Origin: Pterois miles
Lineage: Eukaryota; Chordata; Actinopteri; Perciformes; Scorpaenidae
Assembly (NCBI GenBank): GCA_947000775.1
Contig: CAMQGK010000328.1
Span: forward strand, 3,939,501-4,003,500
Length of the DNA: 64,000 nt
Direction: 5' to 3'
The translations under genes and the position numbers were made by a program. The notes below the pieces were generated by a model that saw only the letters and a list, made by a program, of their open reading frames with translations, was not told the DNA's origin and did not search any database. How positions within the stretch are numbered: position 1 is the stretch's first letter; each line of letters begins with the position of its first letter. Shown piece by piece: positions 11,935 through 24,425 of the stretch.

Positions 11935-14208
11935 AACATCTACTTTAGTACTACTAAAAAGTACTAATTTGTACAACATGGCAATCTAACAAATACACAA
12001 AAACACACAGAAATTCAGATACACTATAGATTGTTCCCATAACCGAGCTTGCTTGTTATTCGGCTTGCCTTCCCTCTCTTTCTTTGTTCTCAATGATTTC
12101 CCAGTGTGTCTAATCAATAAGAGACAGAACAGAGCGGGGCAGGGCTGATTGTCCTTGTTCTACCAAGGAAAAGGGAAGTGTTCGATGCATCCAAAATCCA
12201 ATTGCGCAATTGCAGGACAGCAAATTGTAAGACAGTTAATGTGTTTTTTTTAAGGAGATCAGATGTGGTTTGGTTTACCTGATTGGGGACAACTCCACAG
12301 TTTGATAGAAAAGACGTAAGTATATTGAGTAGAGAGTGAATTTAGCTGTTGCGTAAGGCTTTCGGTCTACAATCAGCATCACAATCGACGGAGACAAATA
12401 GTACTCTCTGAATCTCTAAGACAGCACTGCTTGAGGTGATCCCTGTCGAAAACATGAAAGGAATGAAGAGGAGAGAGATAAAAGATGAAAACCAGCCATA
12501 AAGTTTTTTTTTTCTCTACCAAACTTGCAATCAATCCCTGTATGAAGTTGACCCTAAGCATAAAAAACAGGCATTGTTCAAAAACCATAATGCAAGTGAA
12601 CTGCTATTGTTTAATGGGAACTCTAGTGTGAAGAGGAGCTTTTCCCAGAGGCACGGTTCAAAGAGAATGTGGCTCTTTCTAAATTTTAATGATTTCCAAT
12701 TACTTTGACACAAACCCCAACTTTTTAATCAAAAAACAGCTAGGGGCGGGCTCACTCTCTGAGTTTTTGTGGAGCTAATTAGGTGGTGTATGTTGCCATC
12801 CCACACCATACTCCATCCATCTGGCTGCTTCACAGGGAAACCTGGTTAAATCAACTCTGCTCCGAGACGCCTTCCATATTTGCGTGGGAAGTGTGCCTAA
12901 TTCGGATCACATTGTTGTTTCTACAAGGCACTGGAGGATTGTAACCTCAATTTAAATGCACATGCGAAGTATACTTCTCTAATGTGAAGGTTCAGGGCAC
13001 TGTGGATTATTGGTGAAACCTCTGACTTTGGGCCATTTAAATATTCAAGATAATAAGCGAGCCGTGTGCTTAGAATACAAGCTCTTCACTGTTCTTGTCT
13101 GTATCCACGGGTCTTTAGTCCTTTCAGGCAGAAATGCTATCAAATATTTTTCATATTAACAAGACAATTAAGTGATTTAAGATATCTTCTGACCCCAACA
13201 TCAGCTTTAGTTGTTTGGGCACTCATTCAGAGTTGAGTGAGGTGTTGGATGTCTGGTTGAGGGATGAGGGGAAAACGCAGACCACAGGGTGAATCATTTC
13301 CCAAATCCCTACTTCAAGGACTCATAAAATGTTACAGTCTGTAATTGGGTTAAATTGGAAGTACCCCTAGGACCCAGGGCCATTAAGTCAGATTACCACT
13401 CTTGTCATTTAGGGACCTACTACAGAGAAACATGTAAAACAACTTCTGGTCCCAACTTAGGATCAGAAAAGCACAGCTTGTATTCATTACATAGCGGGTT
13501 AGGACGAAGAACTAAGTAACGGATGAAGCAAAGGCAGAATAAGAGCATGGTTCTTTCTAAATGTTTTAATCTACACATAGAGGTCAGTCTTTTACTTGGT
13601 GGGACGGAGAGATGAATGGCAGAAAGGAGGACAGAGCAGGATGCCTTTTTGTTGAAAGCATGGGATCTCTCTCCCTGTGCTCAGGACTCTGAGCCCTGCT
13701 GCCGATATTCTTCATTCAGCTGCTGTTTTATACCTGGAACACACTATGACAAACCAGCAGCTCTCCTGAGGACCGGGGTTAAAAACCACTGGATTAGACG
13801 AGAGACGGACAGAATAAAGGGACAAAGACAGACCGACCAAAGCTTGTTTCAGGGGCTGACCTCACCATGGGATCTGTTTAATTTAAATTGGACAGAAAAA
13901 TACTGTAGAAGGACGGACACAAGAACAAATTCACCTTTGACTCTGTGAGGGTTTGATCTCCAGATGCAAAGCATTTTGAGGACATATGGCAAGAAAGAAA
14001 GCTACAAGAGTATAAAATAAAAACGGGAAACAAATTCTCATTAAGAGTAACACCTTGAGGGAGTAGCTGTTGATGGGAGGGAGGGTTAAGCGCATTCCCC
14101 AGTCTTATAAATTGCTCTGTGTTGGGGGTTTTCCACTTGGGAAAGGATGGATGGATAAAGCAGTCCTCCCCAGCCAGTTATCAGGGTTGATCTAGTGGTG
14201 GACAGACT

Positions 14209-14254
14209 GGGGCTTAGGGATCCTCAGTGCTTCAATTGAGGATCCCTAAACCCC
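14209..14254. repeat. 18-nt inverted repeat, 10-nt loop
   Basis: Arms GGGGCTTAGGGATCCTCA (14209-14226) and TGAGGATCCCTAAACCCC (14237-14254), one mismatch. Confidence 0.94.
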
Positions 14255-14399
14255 AACGACATTAGAAACTCTTGTCACTAATATTTTAAAGTAAAACAGG
14301 TTTGCTATGTTACGGACTTTCCTTGTAGAAATCCATGAAACATTTGAGAAGGTTGAGAAGCATATAACTCCATATTAAAACAGGGTGTATGGCTCAAAA

Positions 14400-14462
14400 A
14401 AAAACTGAATTTCCCCACTGTGGGGATAATAAAGGAATATCTTTCTTTCTTTCTTTTCTTTC
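14400..14462 (+). mobile_element. 3' tail of a SINE/LINE, with TTTC repeat
   Basis: The segment reads AATTTCCCCACTGTGGGG, then ATAATAAAGGAATATC and a (TTTC)n tail. It is the same 3'-end signature as the SINEs at 1574 and 58873, but no body is recognisable upstream. Confidence 0.65.
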
Positions 14463-14613
14463 ATAAAAATAAGACTGTGTTTTACAAAACATCACTTCTG
14501 TCCTGAAGCTGTCGTCACATTTATTTGGTGGTGTTGTAACCAAAAGCAGGGGTGTACAGGGCACGTCATAGGCAGCAGCAGCATCCTGTCTACATGGATT
14601 ATTTCACAGTGCA

Positions 14614-14928
14614 TACATCCATCTTCAACAGCTTATCCCATTAAGGGTTGGGGGGGGGGGGGGGGGGCACTACTGTGGGGGGGGGGTTCACCGTGGACAG
14701 GTCGCCCGTTCATCGCACGGCACATAGAGACAGACAACCATTCACACTCACATTCACATATTTGGGCTATTTAGAGTCATCAATTAACCTGCATGTCTTT
14801 GGACTGTGGGAAAACCCGGAGAACCCGGAGAAAACCCACGCTAACATGCAAAAACCACAGAGAAGGGCCCAAAGCTGGATTTGAACCTGCGACCCTCTTG
14901 ATGTGAGGCGACAGCGCTGTCCATAATG
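14614..14928 (-). mobile_element. DANA/HE1-like SINE, reverse orientation
   Basis: This is the reverse complement of the same family as 25377-25694. The 3' end (CATCCATCTTCAACAG on the plus strand) is at the left, the central CTTTGGACTGTGGGA is in the middle, and the head (GTGAGGCGACAGCGCTGTC) is at the right. A poly-G run at 14649-14667 interrupts the 3' part. Confidence 0.85.
14649..14667. repeat. poly-G run inside a SINE
   Basis: About 19 G residues, with a second run of 10 G at 14677-14686. It could form G-quadruplexes on the plus strand, the non-template side of sgcz being opposite. Confidence 0.9.
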
Positions 14929-17900
14929 CAGCCATGTCAAAGTTTAATCAGACTGCAATCTGGAGCAAACGGAGGGGGGGGTCAATTGTATTTTGCACTG
15001 TTCCAGGTTGAAATGAATGGGATGCAAATTTGTATCAGTCACATCTTCAACATCTTCAGCATTAGCATCGCCAGCTCTTATGTATCACAACAATAACATA
15101 GTTATTTGAACTCTATTCAGACATAATAAGACACTAAAGTGAACCGATGCTCCAAATTAAATGTAAAGAGAGCTGAGACTTTTTTCTGTCTGAGACTCTG
15201 TCGTATACCTCATTGTTTTAGATATTTTTTTGTTCACAACTCTCAGTTCCATAATTACCCAACAAACTTGTAGAAAACATCCCGTTGTCAGTTTTCTGTC
15301 AAATATCATGAAGTGATCTTATGAAATGAAAAAGTCAATTTAATGGATTCCTGTGTCATTGTCTGTGTGTAAAAATGTGTCTTAGAAATGCTCTGTTGAC
15401 AAACATTTGATTTGGGAAAAAAAGATCACTCTCAGAAACTGTAAAAATGTCAATTACTCCTGTTTCTTCAGATTTTTGTTGTTTTGTTTGAACTTTACTG
15501 CTACACTTACTGTATATTTTTACATGTGAAATATTTTGAACACTAATATCTAAAATATGCTGGTGATTTTTGTCATGGTAATATTTTTATCTATTGTTTG
15601 TCCCTTGGGTGTGTTTTTTTAATATAAGCCAATATATGTTTCTACCACACCCTCACATGCAATTTACATTCCCTTCATGTGAATTACATTTTACTGTCTT
15701 TTATATGTGGGAAACAAATAAATAAATCATGTACGTAGACTCTGCACTTTGATTTTAATAATGACCTTTTGTGTATAAAATTGTGTGACTGTGTTTTTTT
15801 TTTTTCTTGTATAAAGACAAATTTTACATCTGGCTTTGTATCTGAGGAACTTAATGTCCTGACCTCTCTTTTAAACCATTACCCTACAGTATTCAACCCT
15901 TTCTAAATAAAATCCTTTCCCATGCCCTTGAGTCTGACAGGGCTCTGAGTTCCTTTGCAGTCCTCTTCAACTTTCTTGGATGGAAGGATAGATAGATAGA
16001 TAGATAAATACATGGAAATAGACTGAGGGATAAGAGGAGGGGGCACGGAGCACGAATCCTTCTTCGATGCCCTTGCCTGTGTTAGGCTATCTCTCTCCGG
16101 GGAGCCTCCTCATGACCCCTGGACTTGGATAGAGGAGAAGAAGGCACCAGGGGAGGGATAAGAGGATGAAAGGATGGAGAGAAACAGGGAGGTATTGACT
16201 GTGCATCAGCTTGCTTCTCTCTGCTGTGGAGCCGAGCATCAGATGAAGTTAGAGACCTGAGGTAACCCAATGTCCGCTAGCGTGTGTGCTGATGTTGCTG
16301 TGTAAGACCCCTCAAACTTTTCGGGTCAGTTCATTGTTGAATGATTTTTGCTGCCTATATGATGCAGGTGCAGACTAGAGTCGTCTGCTGGATTATGTTA
16401 TGTTGTCTAAATGCTGCACTATAAAGACTCAGGAACACCAGTGTAATAATCATGCTGTTTACTGGCATCTTGATCTGCCACACCTGTCAGCTGGATGGAT
16501 TACTTCTGCTCACTAAGGGCCTGTGTCCATTCAGTGCCTTTTTCTGGCAGAAAGGTGGACTCAGGGAACTGCGGAGCTCTTCATCCCAGCGTTTCATAGA
16601 AAAAACACAGTTTTATAATATCTATTTGGACTACTATCTATTAGTCTGACTCCTCTACTTTCTACAGGCAGTAAAGCACTATATGGACACAGGTCCTATC
16701 ATGGATTTAAGCAAATTTGTAAACTTTTGCGTGCACAGAAAAAGTCTTAGATCTTTTATTCCTTTATTTTAAGCAAAAACAAAAGTATTGTTTATGTTAT
16801 GTTGCCCCAGAAGATGGTCCCTTACTCCGTGGTCTCCCAAAAGACATCTCCAGATCCTAAAACAGCACCAAAACACCTCCAGCTTAACACCAAAGACAGG
16901 CAACAAAACACAGAACCTTGAGGATTAGGACCTAGAACTAAAATAGGATTTAAATTAAAAGTATACAGATTACAGCTCCATCAAGGCTGTCTGTCTGCCT
17001 GACTGCCAATCTAGCTTTCCAGCCACTCATCTGTTTAGCTGTCCTTTCTGCTTTTACAGGCTCGTTGAAGTTCTCCCCTCTTTAAAGCAATCTCTGTCTA
17101 CACCTTTGGCAGCTTGCTGTCAATGTTTACTGGGTGATTTCAAGACTCGTCACTCGTTTTGCCAAAACTATTACTTGTATTTTCCTTTTCTTACCACAGC
17201 TCAGGTGTAGTTCAGAGTGACATTGTGCCACGTCTCTCCTCTCTCTCGTCTCAACATTTGGGGAAAAGAACAGACGTCCACCCCAATAACAAAGATAAGA
17301 ACAACAGCAACAAAAACAAAGTCTGACGTTGTCATTTTGTCATCAAAATAAGTCACATCCAAGTGAAATGTGGGCAAAGCGTCGGATATGATCGAACAGG
17401 CAGAGGTGGAAAGAAGGTGAAACAACTGATATGTGCTTTATCAAAAAATAATTGCCAGTGAAGTTGGTCAATCAATCATGAGTGAGTTGCATCACAGAGA
17501 AGCAAAGGTGGTTAAAAAGCAAATGTGTTCGGAGAGGGAGAGAGACAAAGTAACTATTTGAAAACAAGAATTGTGAGGAAACTCAAGAAACAACAGGAAT
17601 CAAGGTCTAGGCCTCTGAGTTACGACTATAAATACTGAAGAAAGTCTGAAGTTGTAGCATCAAATCACAGTTGATACGTGTTACTCAACAATCAAAGGTT
17701 ATGCAGTAGCTCAAAGCTAATAGGAAGCGTGTTTGAAGGTCTCTTTATGGATTCATTTGTCTTTGATTTGGTCAAAATGCACAAGATGGTTTTGGTTTTG
17801 ATTGATGTGCCTCAGGCCTGAGCTTTGGTTTGATTAAAGTAGCAGCGGGATGGAAGTGAATGTGATCAGACAAAGAGCTTGTGATGCCTGTTTTTTTCAT

Positions 17901-19251
17901 AGTCGTATCACCCCAACCTGTAGAAGCAGGGTGGGGTTTTCTCGCACAACTTCACCTACTGCCAAGGGGCATTGAAAGGGAGAAAAATAGTCGTATGGCA
18001 ATAAAACACAACACTCACCAGTAACATTCAGTGTCCACAGATCTGCTCCCACAAGTGGACTTTTCGGTCTTTGTTATGATCGCGTCTGTCTGACATACAG
18101 TATGAATCATCTGAGAATTTGTACAACACAAGCAAGGATCTCTTTGCTTTTAATATGTCCAGTAAATATTATCACATTTGCATGAGGGAGCGTTTTTGTC
18201 TACCTACGGCTGCATTCACACGGTTGTGGCTTTTGTAGTTTTGCTGCCTCAGCCACAAGTTGTACTGATAATGAAAAGCAGTTTTGTTATCACAGTGACT
18301 CGCTGGAGTTGCTGCTTCTATCAGTAAACTGTACCAACTACAAAAGCCAATGTGCTCCAGACAGAAACATCCACGACCAACTTTTCTACAGCTACTTCCT
18401 CCATTTTCAGTCTGTTTGTTGTTGTTGTTGGCTGCCTGCGTTTTGTCAATCCCCGCTTCTTTTTTCATGTTGTTTAGTCAGTGACTGTCATGAATGCTCC
18501 TCTAAGATGTTGAGGTACGCTGCTTAGAAAGATGCCAGGCACAGCACTTTATCCAAAGCGGCTGCTTTCTGTCTGCCTCCCGGCCACTCCCTGTACACTT
18601 TAAAGTGGAAAAGCAGTTTGAAATAGTGTGAACGAGGCTTACAGTGGCGATCACACTGGAGGCTTTGAAAACGAACGGCATAGCGTTCCTGGAGTGTTCT
18701 CTGGAAAGCACGCTGCTGAACATGTTGTTTCTGTGCTACTAGCATTACCCGGATCTAACGCCTCTTTAGCTTCATTCACATCAGCAAAACTCCTGAAGCC
18801 ATTTAAATGACACCGATAGAAATCTTCACTGCATCCCTCCATGGTCACTGACTGGCACTTTACACAATTTGCAGCCTGCTATAGCCACTTTGGCTGAGAG
18901 GGACTGTAACTACAAATGCTTTAATGTATGTTTTTGCTGCCGTTTGTGGTCGTGCACGTGCCCTTAGTTGTATTTTTAAGGTTGTGGCATTGGACTATAC
19001 AGGATTGGAGAAGTGTTTGACTCTTTAACTTGTCAAGTGTCCGATCCACTCTTTCATCTACTCTTTTCAGCCTGTTGCATTGTTCATTTGCAGCCCTGTC
19101 TCTCACATTCCCACACAACTGAACTGCATTCTCAATTACCTTTATCGAGAAGTGTATTTTGTCGGGGATTGTGTTTGTCATCAACGTATCACAAATCCGT
19201 CTGTAATGTCTGCGGAGAGAAATTGCCGTAGTACAATGATTTTGATGTTTG

Positions 19252-19305
19252 TTTTACTAAAGCTAGCCAAGTAGTTTTGTTGCCTAAACGTACCCAAGTA
19301 GGCAA
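19252..19305. repeat. isolated monomers related to 52693-53158
   Basis: TAGCCAAGTAGTTTTGTTGC followed by CTAAACGTACCCAAGTAGGC matches the array monomer. Only about two units are present. Confidence 0.55.
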
Positions 19306-20329
19306 ATTACTTACAAATGATTGTACAACAGTAAAATATGCTTTAAAAAGTGCAGTGCAGCATACAAGATTCAGACTGACCTATGCTTTATCTTTCCTCA
19401 TAGGGATTTCTTGACCTGTACTTTATCACAAAAAGGGTGTTCCATCTATCTTTCTGTGTTTCCCTCTTTTCCCCTCTCCCTCGCTCACTGTTAAACTGTA
19501 AGATAGATCATTAGCTTTAAATGGACTTCAATCCGCTCATTACATGTCCCATTTACCTTCACTGCATAACGCTCTACTTTTCATAACGAGACGGAAAAAG
19601 AGGGGGAGACAGAGGCAGAAAGAGGGAAGATCTAGACAGAATGAGAACGACAAAAGACAGAAGTGTGAATAAGAGAGTTAGTCAACAAGAGAGTTGGGAA
19701 GCGGAGAGATGAGGACAAAGATATGAAGAAGAAAAGGAGACAGATAGAAAGATAGAGCGTTCCCACCAGAAAGGGATTAAAATATTGGGTGAGAAGAAAA
19801 GAGAACCTGTACTTCATCTGACATACTAATACAATCTCTACTAGTAGTGTGAAATATTTATTCATATAAAATACACCTCAATCAAAAACAGGAAAAAAAC
19901 CCCTCCTGATAATGATTACGCTTCAGTCCGTTACGGCTTTCCCTCCCATTTAACAGCTAATGACTGATGACAGAGAGAGGGAAGTATCTGAAGCATGTAA
20001 TCGCCTTTTTATCAGTATTATTTTTCTATGGTTTTCATTAACCCTGCAGCAGGTGATGCAGTGGAGAGGTCAGTGCAATGTGTGTGAGTGTGGGAAAGTC
20101 TCATTTTATGCCTGCTACATGCTGCTGTTGATGTGTTCAAACTGTTGCACTGATAAATGGTTTGACATCATGCACACAATAAATTGTGTTTCAATGTGTT
20201 TTTAAGCCATAAATTCTTTGTTTGTGTGTTTTTGTGCACTTTAATGGGTTAGTTGTATTTAATGCATAAGCTATACTAAGTGTCAGTATGTTGGGGTTTC
20301 AACAGCTGGTTTGAAATGTTTTTATAAGT

Positions 20330-20960
20330 TTTAAAACAGCAGTATGTAGAAATGGAGCAAATATGATTAAAAAACAACATATCCCAAAAACAGTGCATGA
20401 GACAGGTAATCTAAAAAAAAAAAAAAAAAAAAAAAAATCATGTGCCTATGTGTCTTCCGGTGCTCCTATTGGTATCCATAAGAGTTCACAGACTGGAGGA
20501 AAACAACCAATCAGAGCCGAGCTGGAGTCTATGGTCTCTGAGCAGCTGTCAATCACTCTCAAACTCCGCTCAAACGGTCAAACTAGGCAGCGCTGATCAA
20601 ATATGAATCAATACTCTGTTATTGTAATGACTCTTTCTCTACTCTGTTTTCAGAAACATCTTTTCAGTGAGCAGTTTTACTGTAAAATGAGAAAGTTTGT
20701 AACCCAGCAGCCATGTTGAGATCAGCTGAGGAAATACCAAGCACCGTCCACCAGCTGGAGCACAGCCAATAGGAGCGCTCTCTTTTTAAATATGACCTGT
20801 GATTGGCCAAAGTCTCCCATTACGGGCTAGATTCTTTAAAGCCTGAAAACAGAGCCATGAGGACTAGTCTAGTTTTCTCTCAGTTACAATATGCTGAAAG
20901 GTTATTTTTTGCCCAGTGATGCCAAAAATATTCTGCCTGCTGCCACTGTAAGTGAGGAAG
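20330..20960 (+). mobile_element. MITE family 2, long copy
   Basis: It shares long colinear segments with 35185-35740: AATGGAGCAAATATGATT, AACAACCAATCAGAG, GTCAAACTAGGCAGC, CACCAGCTGGAGCACAGCCA and AATATGCTGAAAGGTTAT. The ends (AACAGCAGTATGTAGA and TGCCTGCTGCCACTGT) are inverted relative to each other, as in a MITE. A 25-nt poly-A run lies at 20413-20437. No coding capacity. Confidence 0.7.
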
Positions 20961-21307
20961 TCTTGTCTGTGATGACCACAAACGGATGCATTGAGTGCTT
21001 TTTAACAGCAATAATTTGTTTTATATAACTCAACAGAAGAGTTTATGACTAGCTGTGTTAAACCTGATGAAAAATATGTTTATAACCACAGTCACTGTAG
21101 TGCTTCCCTTTTTCTTTCTTCGTCTTCACCGCAGGTTTCCTCGTCTTGCTTTTCTGCACTGACCTGGCCATTGAACCAGTGTTCTTGCTCCTCCTCCTCC
21201 TCCCTGCATCCTTCCATCACCACCTAACTCTATCACTTCTCACTTTCCTTCAACTAATCTAACTCCTCCTAGTTCACCCACTGCTCAAGATGCCTCCTCT
21301 CTCCTTT

Positions 21308-21349
21308 CCTTGGATCCCTCGGTCCTTGGATCCCTCGGATCCAAGGACC
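21308..21349. repeat. 13-nt inverted repeat plus direct repeat of the same core
   Basis: GGTCCTTGGATCC (21321-21333) and GGATCCAAGGACC (21337-21349) are perfect arms around a 3-nt loop. CCTTGGATCCCTC also occurs as a direct repeat at 21308-21320 and 21324-21336. Confidence 0.94.
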
Positions 21350-22689
21350 CCTCATACAGTGAAAAGAGAAAGGAGAATACGGGGGAAAGAGAGAGAATGA
21401 AGGCATTTGACAAATGTCTCATGCTGGATTCAAACCCAGGATATGGCAGTCACATGTCTGGGATCACTGAGTGACTGAGGCACCCCTTGGGCCACAGACG
21501 TACTTGCTTTGCAACTAAGCTTTTGTGTCATGGAATGTGTCACGTCAATTTCGGAGGGCGTACAAAACCGCAGGATACGCGAGGCAGCGTCATAATGTCG
21601 TAATGTGGTTTAAAGTCTAAGTCTTACTTTTCATACCTTTGTTGGACTCTTCATTGAGCCAGCTGCATACGAAACATGGGGAATAAGATTCAAGGTAGTT
21701 GAATACATACAAACTAAAAGAATGGCACAGATGGGGGGAAGTAGCCTTGGATCAGACAATGTATAAAAAAATAAAGTCAAACAACCACTTGAGTGAATTC
21801 AGCATCAACTTGAGCAGACAATTTAATCTGTGTGATAAAGTGAAAGGACTCATTTCAACAGGGACTCTCTATTAAGTTGCCTGGAAATGTTTTAGAGAGG
21901 AATAAGCCATTGATGGTGCAGGTGCCAAGCTTGATGGAAGCTGATTACATGCATGATTGAATAAAGAAATTAAATGCTTAAATGGAGTATTAGGCAACCA
22001 GCATTGTCTTACAATTCCTCAAAGTTAAAAAAGTCATAATGGCCGACATGTCATGTTGTGTTCAGCCCACCAAAACATTGTCTCCCCAAATTATCTGCTT
22101 CTTTTTAAAGCCAGTAAGTAGAAAACACACAAATCATACAGCCTTTTTTAGTTGACAACTGGTCCTATACTTTGGTTCAATATCTTAAACTCCAATTTTT
22201 CCCCACAAAAGAAATGAACTGTGGCTATTTTACACACCCTGAATGCCCTCATATTTTTGCTGTATCCCATTATGTGGTGCTGGTAGGACTCAATCTCCCT
22301 GCAGGAGCCAGTTCGATTTAATCTATTCTTCTATACACTAACTTCCATCCCCTCCTGGTGAACTCTTTCCCTCTGTCACCCTCCTCTGCCCCCTGTCTTC
22401 TCTTTTCTATCGTTGATTGTCCTCTTCATCACCCCTACCCCAGGCGTGTTTCCTCTCCCTATATCCAGTCAATTATATGTCTTCCTCCCTGCTTCACTTT
22501 TTTCCACCTTGTACAGTGCATTCCATGCATCTACGTTTCCACCTCATCACTTCTCCACCTTTCTCTCCTCCCCTTTCTCCCTCTCTGTTGGTGATTTCCT
22601 CCTTTAGCCAAAAGCCACTTCAGCTGTATCCTGCCTGACGATGCCTGAATGAAGCTGAGACATCAGTAATGAAGGAACCACACCAGTTG

Positions 22690-23605
22690 GCTACATCCAC
22701 TTCTGAAAGGTGAAGCCCAACGTGAAAGTGCTTTAAACTTGCATTCTTTCCAATAGCCAGCAGGAGGCGACTCCGCTGGTGGCAAAAACGATGCTTTTAT
22801 AGTCTGATCGTCTCACTTATTGACATTAATATTGTAAATATGAGTTTATGGTCTCAATCGCTAATTTCAAGTCTTCTTCAATACAGCATGATGTTCGTTT
22901 GGTAAATTCTGGACCCATTTAGAGTCAAATAGACCATAAAGCAGGATAAGCTTTAGGGCGGGGCTACCTTGTGATTGAATGGTCACTACTAGTGTTGTTG
23001 CTAATAATTTTGACCAAATACCTCAGTATTGATATTGCGATATTGTAGGGTTGGCCATTCTTGCTTTTACAAAATATTTATATAATGAGATTTTTGACAA
23101 ATAATCATCAGTAATGGATTTAATGACTACGGGCAAAGTCAAATAGCGGCTAGAAAAACATCTGCCTCTTGTCTGCTTCTCGACAAAAATTGCAGCCTTT
23201 AAAAGCAGGAAAAGGCTTATAGTATATTAGGATATTACAACATCTAGTCTCATGTCATAATATCAATATAATATTGATATACTGCCCAGCCCTAGTCACT
23301 ACCACGGCATTGTCTCATCTGGGTGTCCGTGTTTTCGTCTAACAACTGTATCCCTTTCAAAGTGTGTTGTCTGTTCATGAAAGTTTATATTTTGGTTGCC
23401 TAAAAATATCATATCATCAGTGTTGTGTTGTACTTAGCACCACCTTCTCACGTCACTTATGGTTACAAAAAACCAAGATGGTGTCGGCCAAAAACCAAGA
23501 TAGTGACGGCACAAAATGCCAAACTTGAGGCCTCAAAATGTCAGTCCACGAACCAATGGGTGACGTCACAGTGATTACGTCCACTTCTGTTATACGGAAG
23601 CACAC
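22690..23605. mobile_element. interspersed fish repeat (family 3), interrupted
   Basis: CCAGCAGGAGGCGACTCC, AGTTTATGGTCTCAATCG, AATACAGCATGATGTTCG, then ATAGACCATAAAGCAGGAT and, on the far side, AACCAATGGGTGACGTCAC. I recall this combination from many percomorph intergenic regions. It is split by a 305-bp insertion at 22990-23294. Ends are approximate. Confidence 0.6.
22990..23294. mobile_element. hAT-type MITE with 8-bp target duplication
   Basis: The 305-bp element starts TAGTGTTGTTG and ends CTGCCCAGCCCTA. The ends are imperfect inverted repeats. It is flanked on both sides by GTCACTAC (22982-22989 and 23295-23302). Removing the element and one copy of the octamer restores a continuous host repeat. 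An 8-bp duplication is typical of the hAT superfamily. Confidence 0.85.
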
Positions 23606-24352
23606 ATGTGCCTTAAATACACCCAAAATGTGCTTTGGGAGAGGGGATGAGGAAAAAAATACATACATTTAACTGATATGTTTCGTTCTAAAGCAGAGCT
23701 ATTCCTATTGTAATCAACTTTACATCAGAGTGAGCTGAGCCTGCGTTACGTCAGCATTATTGAGGAGCCGCCTGTCTCTTTTTCTAACCGATTTGTATGA
23801 ATAAAAATAAACCAAAACGTTCCATCAGTTATCAGCTTGGCAAGACCTCACCCTCATTAGCTCACATCAGTTTGAAACAGCTTGGTCTGATTCAAACTGT
23901 GTCTTCACAGAACTGAAGTACCTGCTAAAAATGTGACAAACTCTACTAGTACATTAGAGAAGCTGAACATACACCGTGCACGGCGTGTGCTCATGTGGAT
24001 GTATCAGTGGATGGCTACACTGGGTAACAGCCTGACCCTTGTACACTGCAGCCCAGAAGGCGTTTGTTGCCTGTCAGACTGCCAATCACCAGCTCACCTC
24101 TCTCTGCAGGGAGCTGATTAGAAGTCATGCGCACGCTGTACAACAGGACCGGCTGGTTGGCGAACTCAGCAGCTTACATTTCTACATAACATCTTTATTT
24201 CCTAAACTTGTTATTTGTGGTGTTACTATCTTAGTAATTATTCACAAAAACACACACTTCATAAATATTCAGCCACAACTAAAATATTAACAACAAGGGG
24301 AACTTGTAAAGTGAGCCACACATATATGCACAAACTGATTTAGCATACTCAC

Positions 24353-24425
24353 TTCAGGTCCTGGAAGGGTTCTGCCCGTACATGTGATGTCTCTACAGAA
24401 TGGCTGAACACCACGCCTTCGTTCC
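24353..24425 (-). CDS. sgcz: zeta-sarcoglycan, internal 73-bp exon
   Basis: Two bases complete a glycine, then come 23 codons and two bases of a split codon. The translation is NEGVVFSHSVETSHV followed by RAEPFQDL and a final K or N. It matches the sarcoglycan stretch ahead of the highly conserved 'LESPTRSL' segment, which should open the next exon. The acceptor is CTCTCCACAG. The donor is CTGAA/GTGAGT; a second GT four bases further on (GTATGC) fits the family boundary less well. The exon starts in phase 1 and ends in phase 2, joining the 123-bp exon without a gap or stop. It is too short to show up as an open reading frame on its own. The next exon was not found between 1 and 24352, so the 3' part of the gene lies outside the window. 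Confidence 0.94.

Larger units (their letters stand above)
1..24352 (-). other. sgcz: sgcz intron, partial (downstream of the 73-bp exon)
   Basis: At least 24.3 kb follow the 73-bp exon, starting GTGAGTATG. I looked on the minus strand for the conserved SPTRSL-type exon and for the terminal cysteine-rich exon and saw neither. Contents are SINEs, several MITEs, complementary GT and CA microsatellites, a CT microsatellite and three clean inverted repeats, all listed separately. Stretches with nothing recognisable include about 2530-4950, 9180-10020, 12000-14200, 15000-18200, 19300-20330 and 23610-24350. Confidence 0.78.

Noticed and set aside
18200..18650. MITE suggested by GGCTTTTGTAGTT and its inverse about 100 bp away
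   Set aside because: The inverted pair is only 13 bp and no consistent outer ends or target duplication were found.
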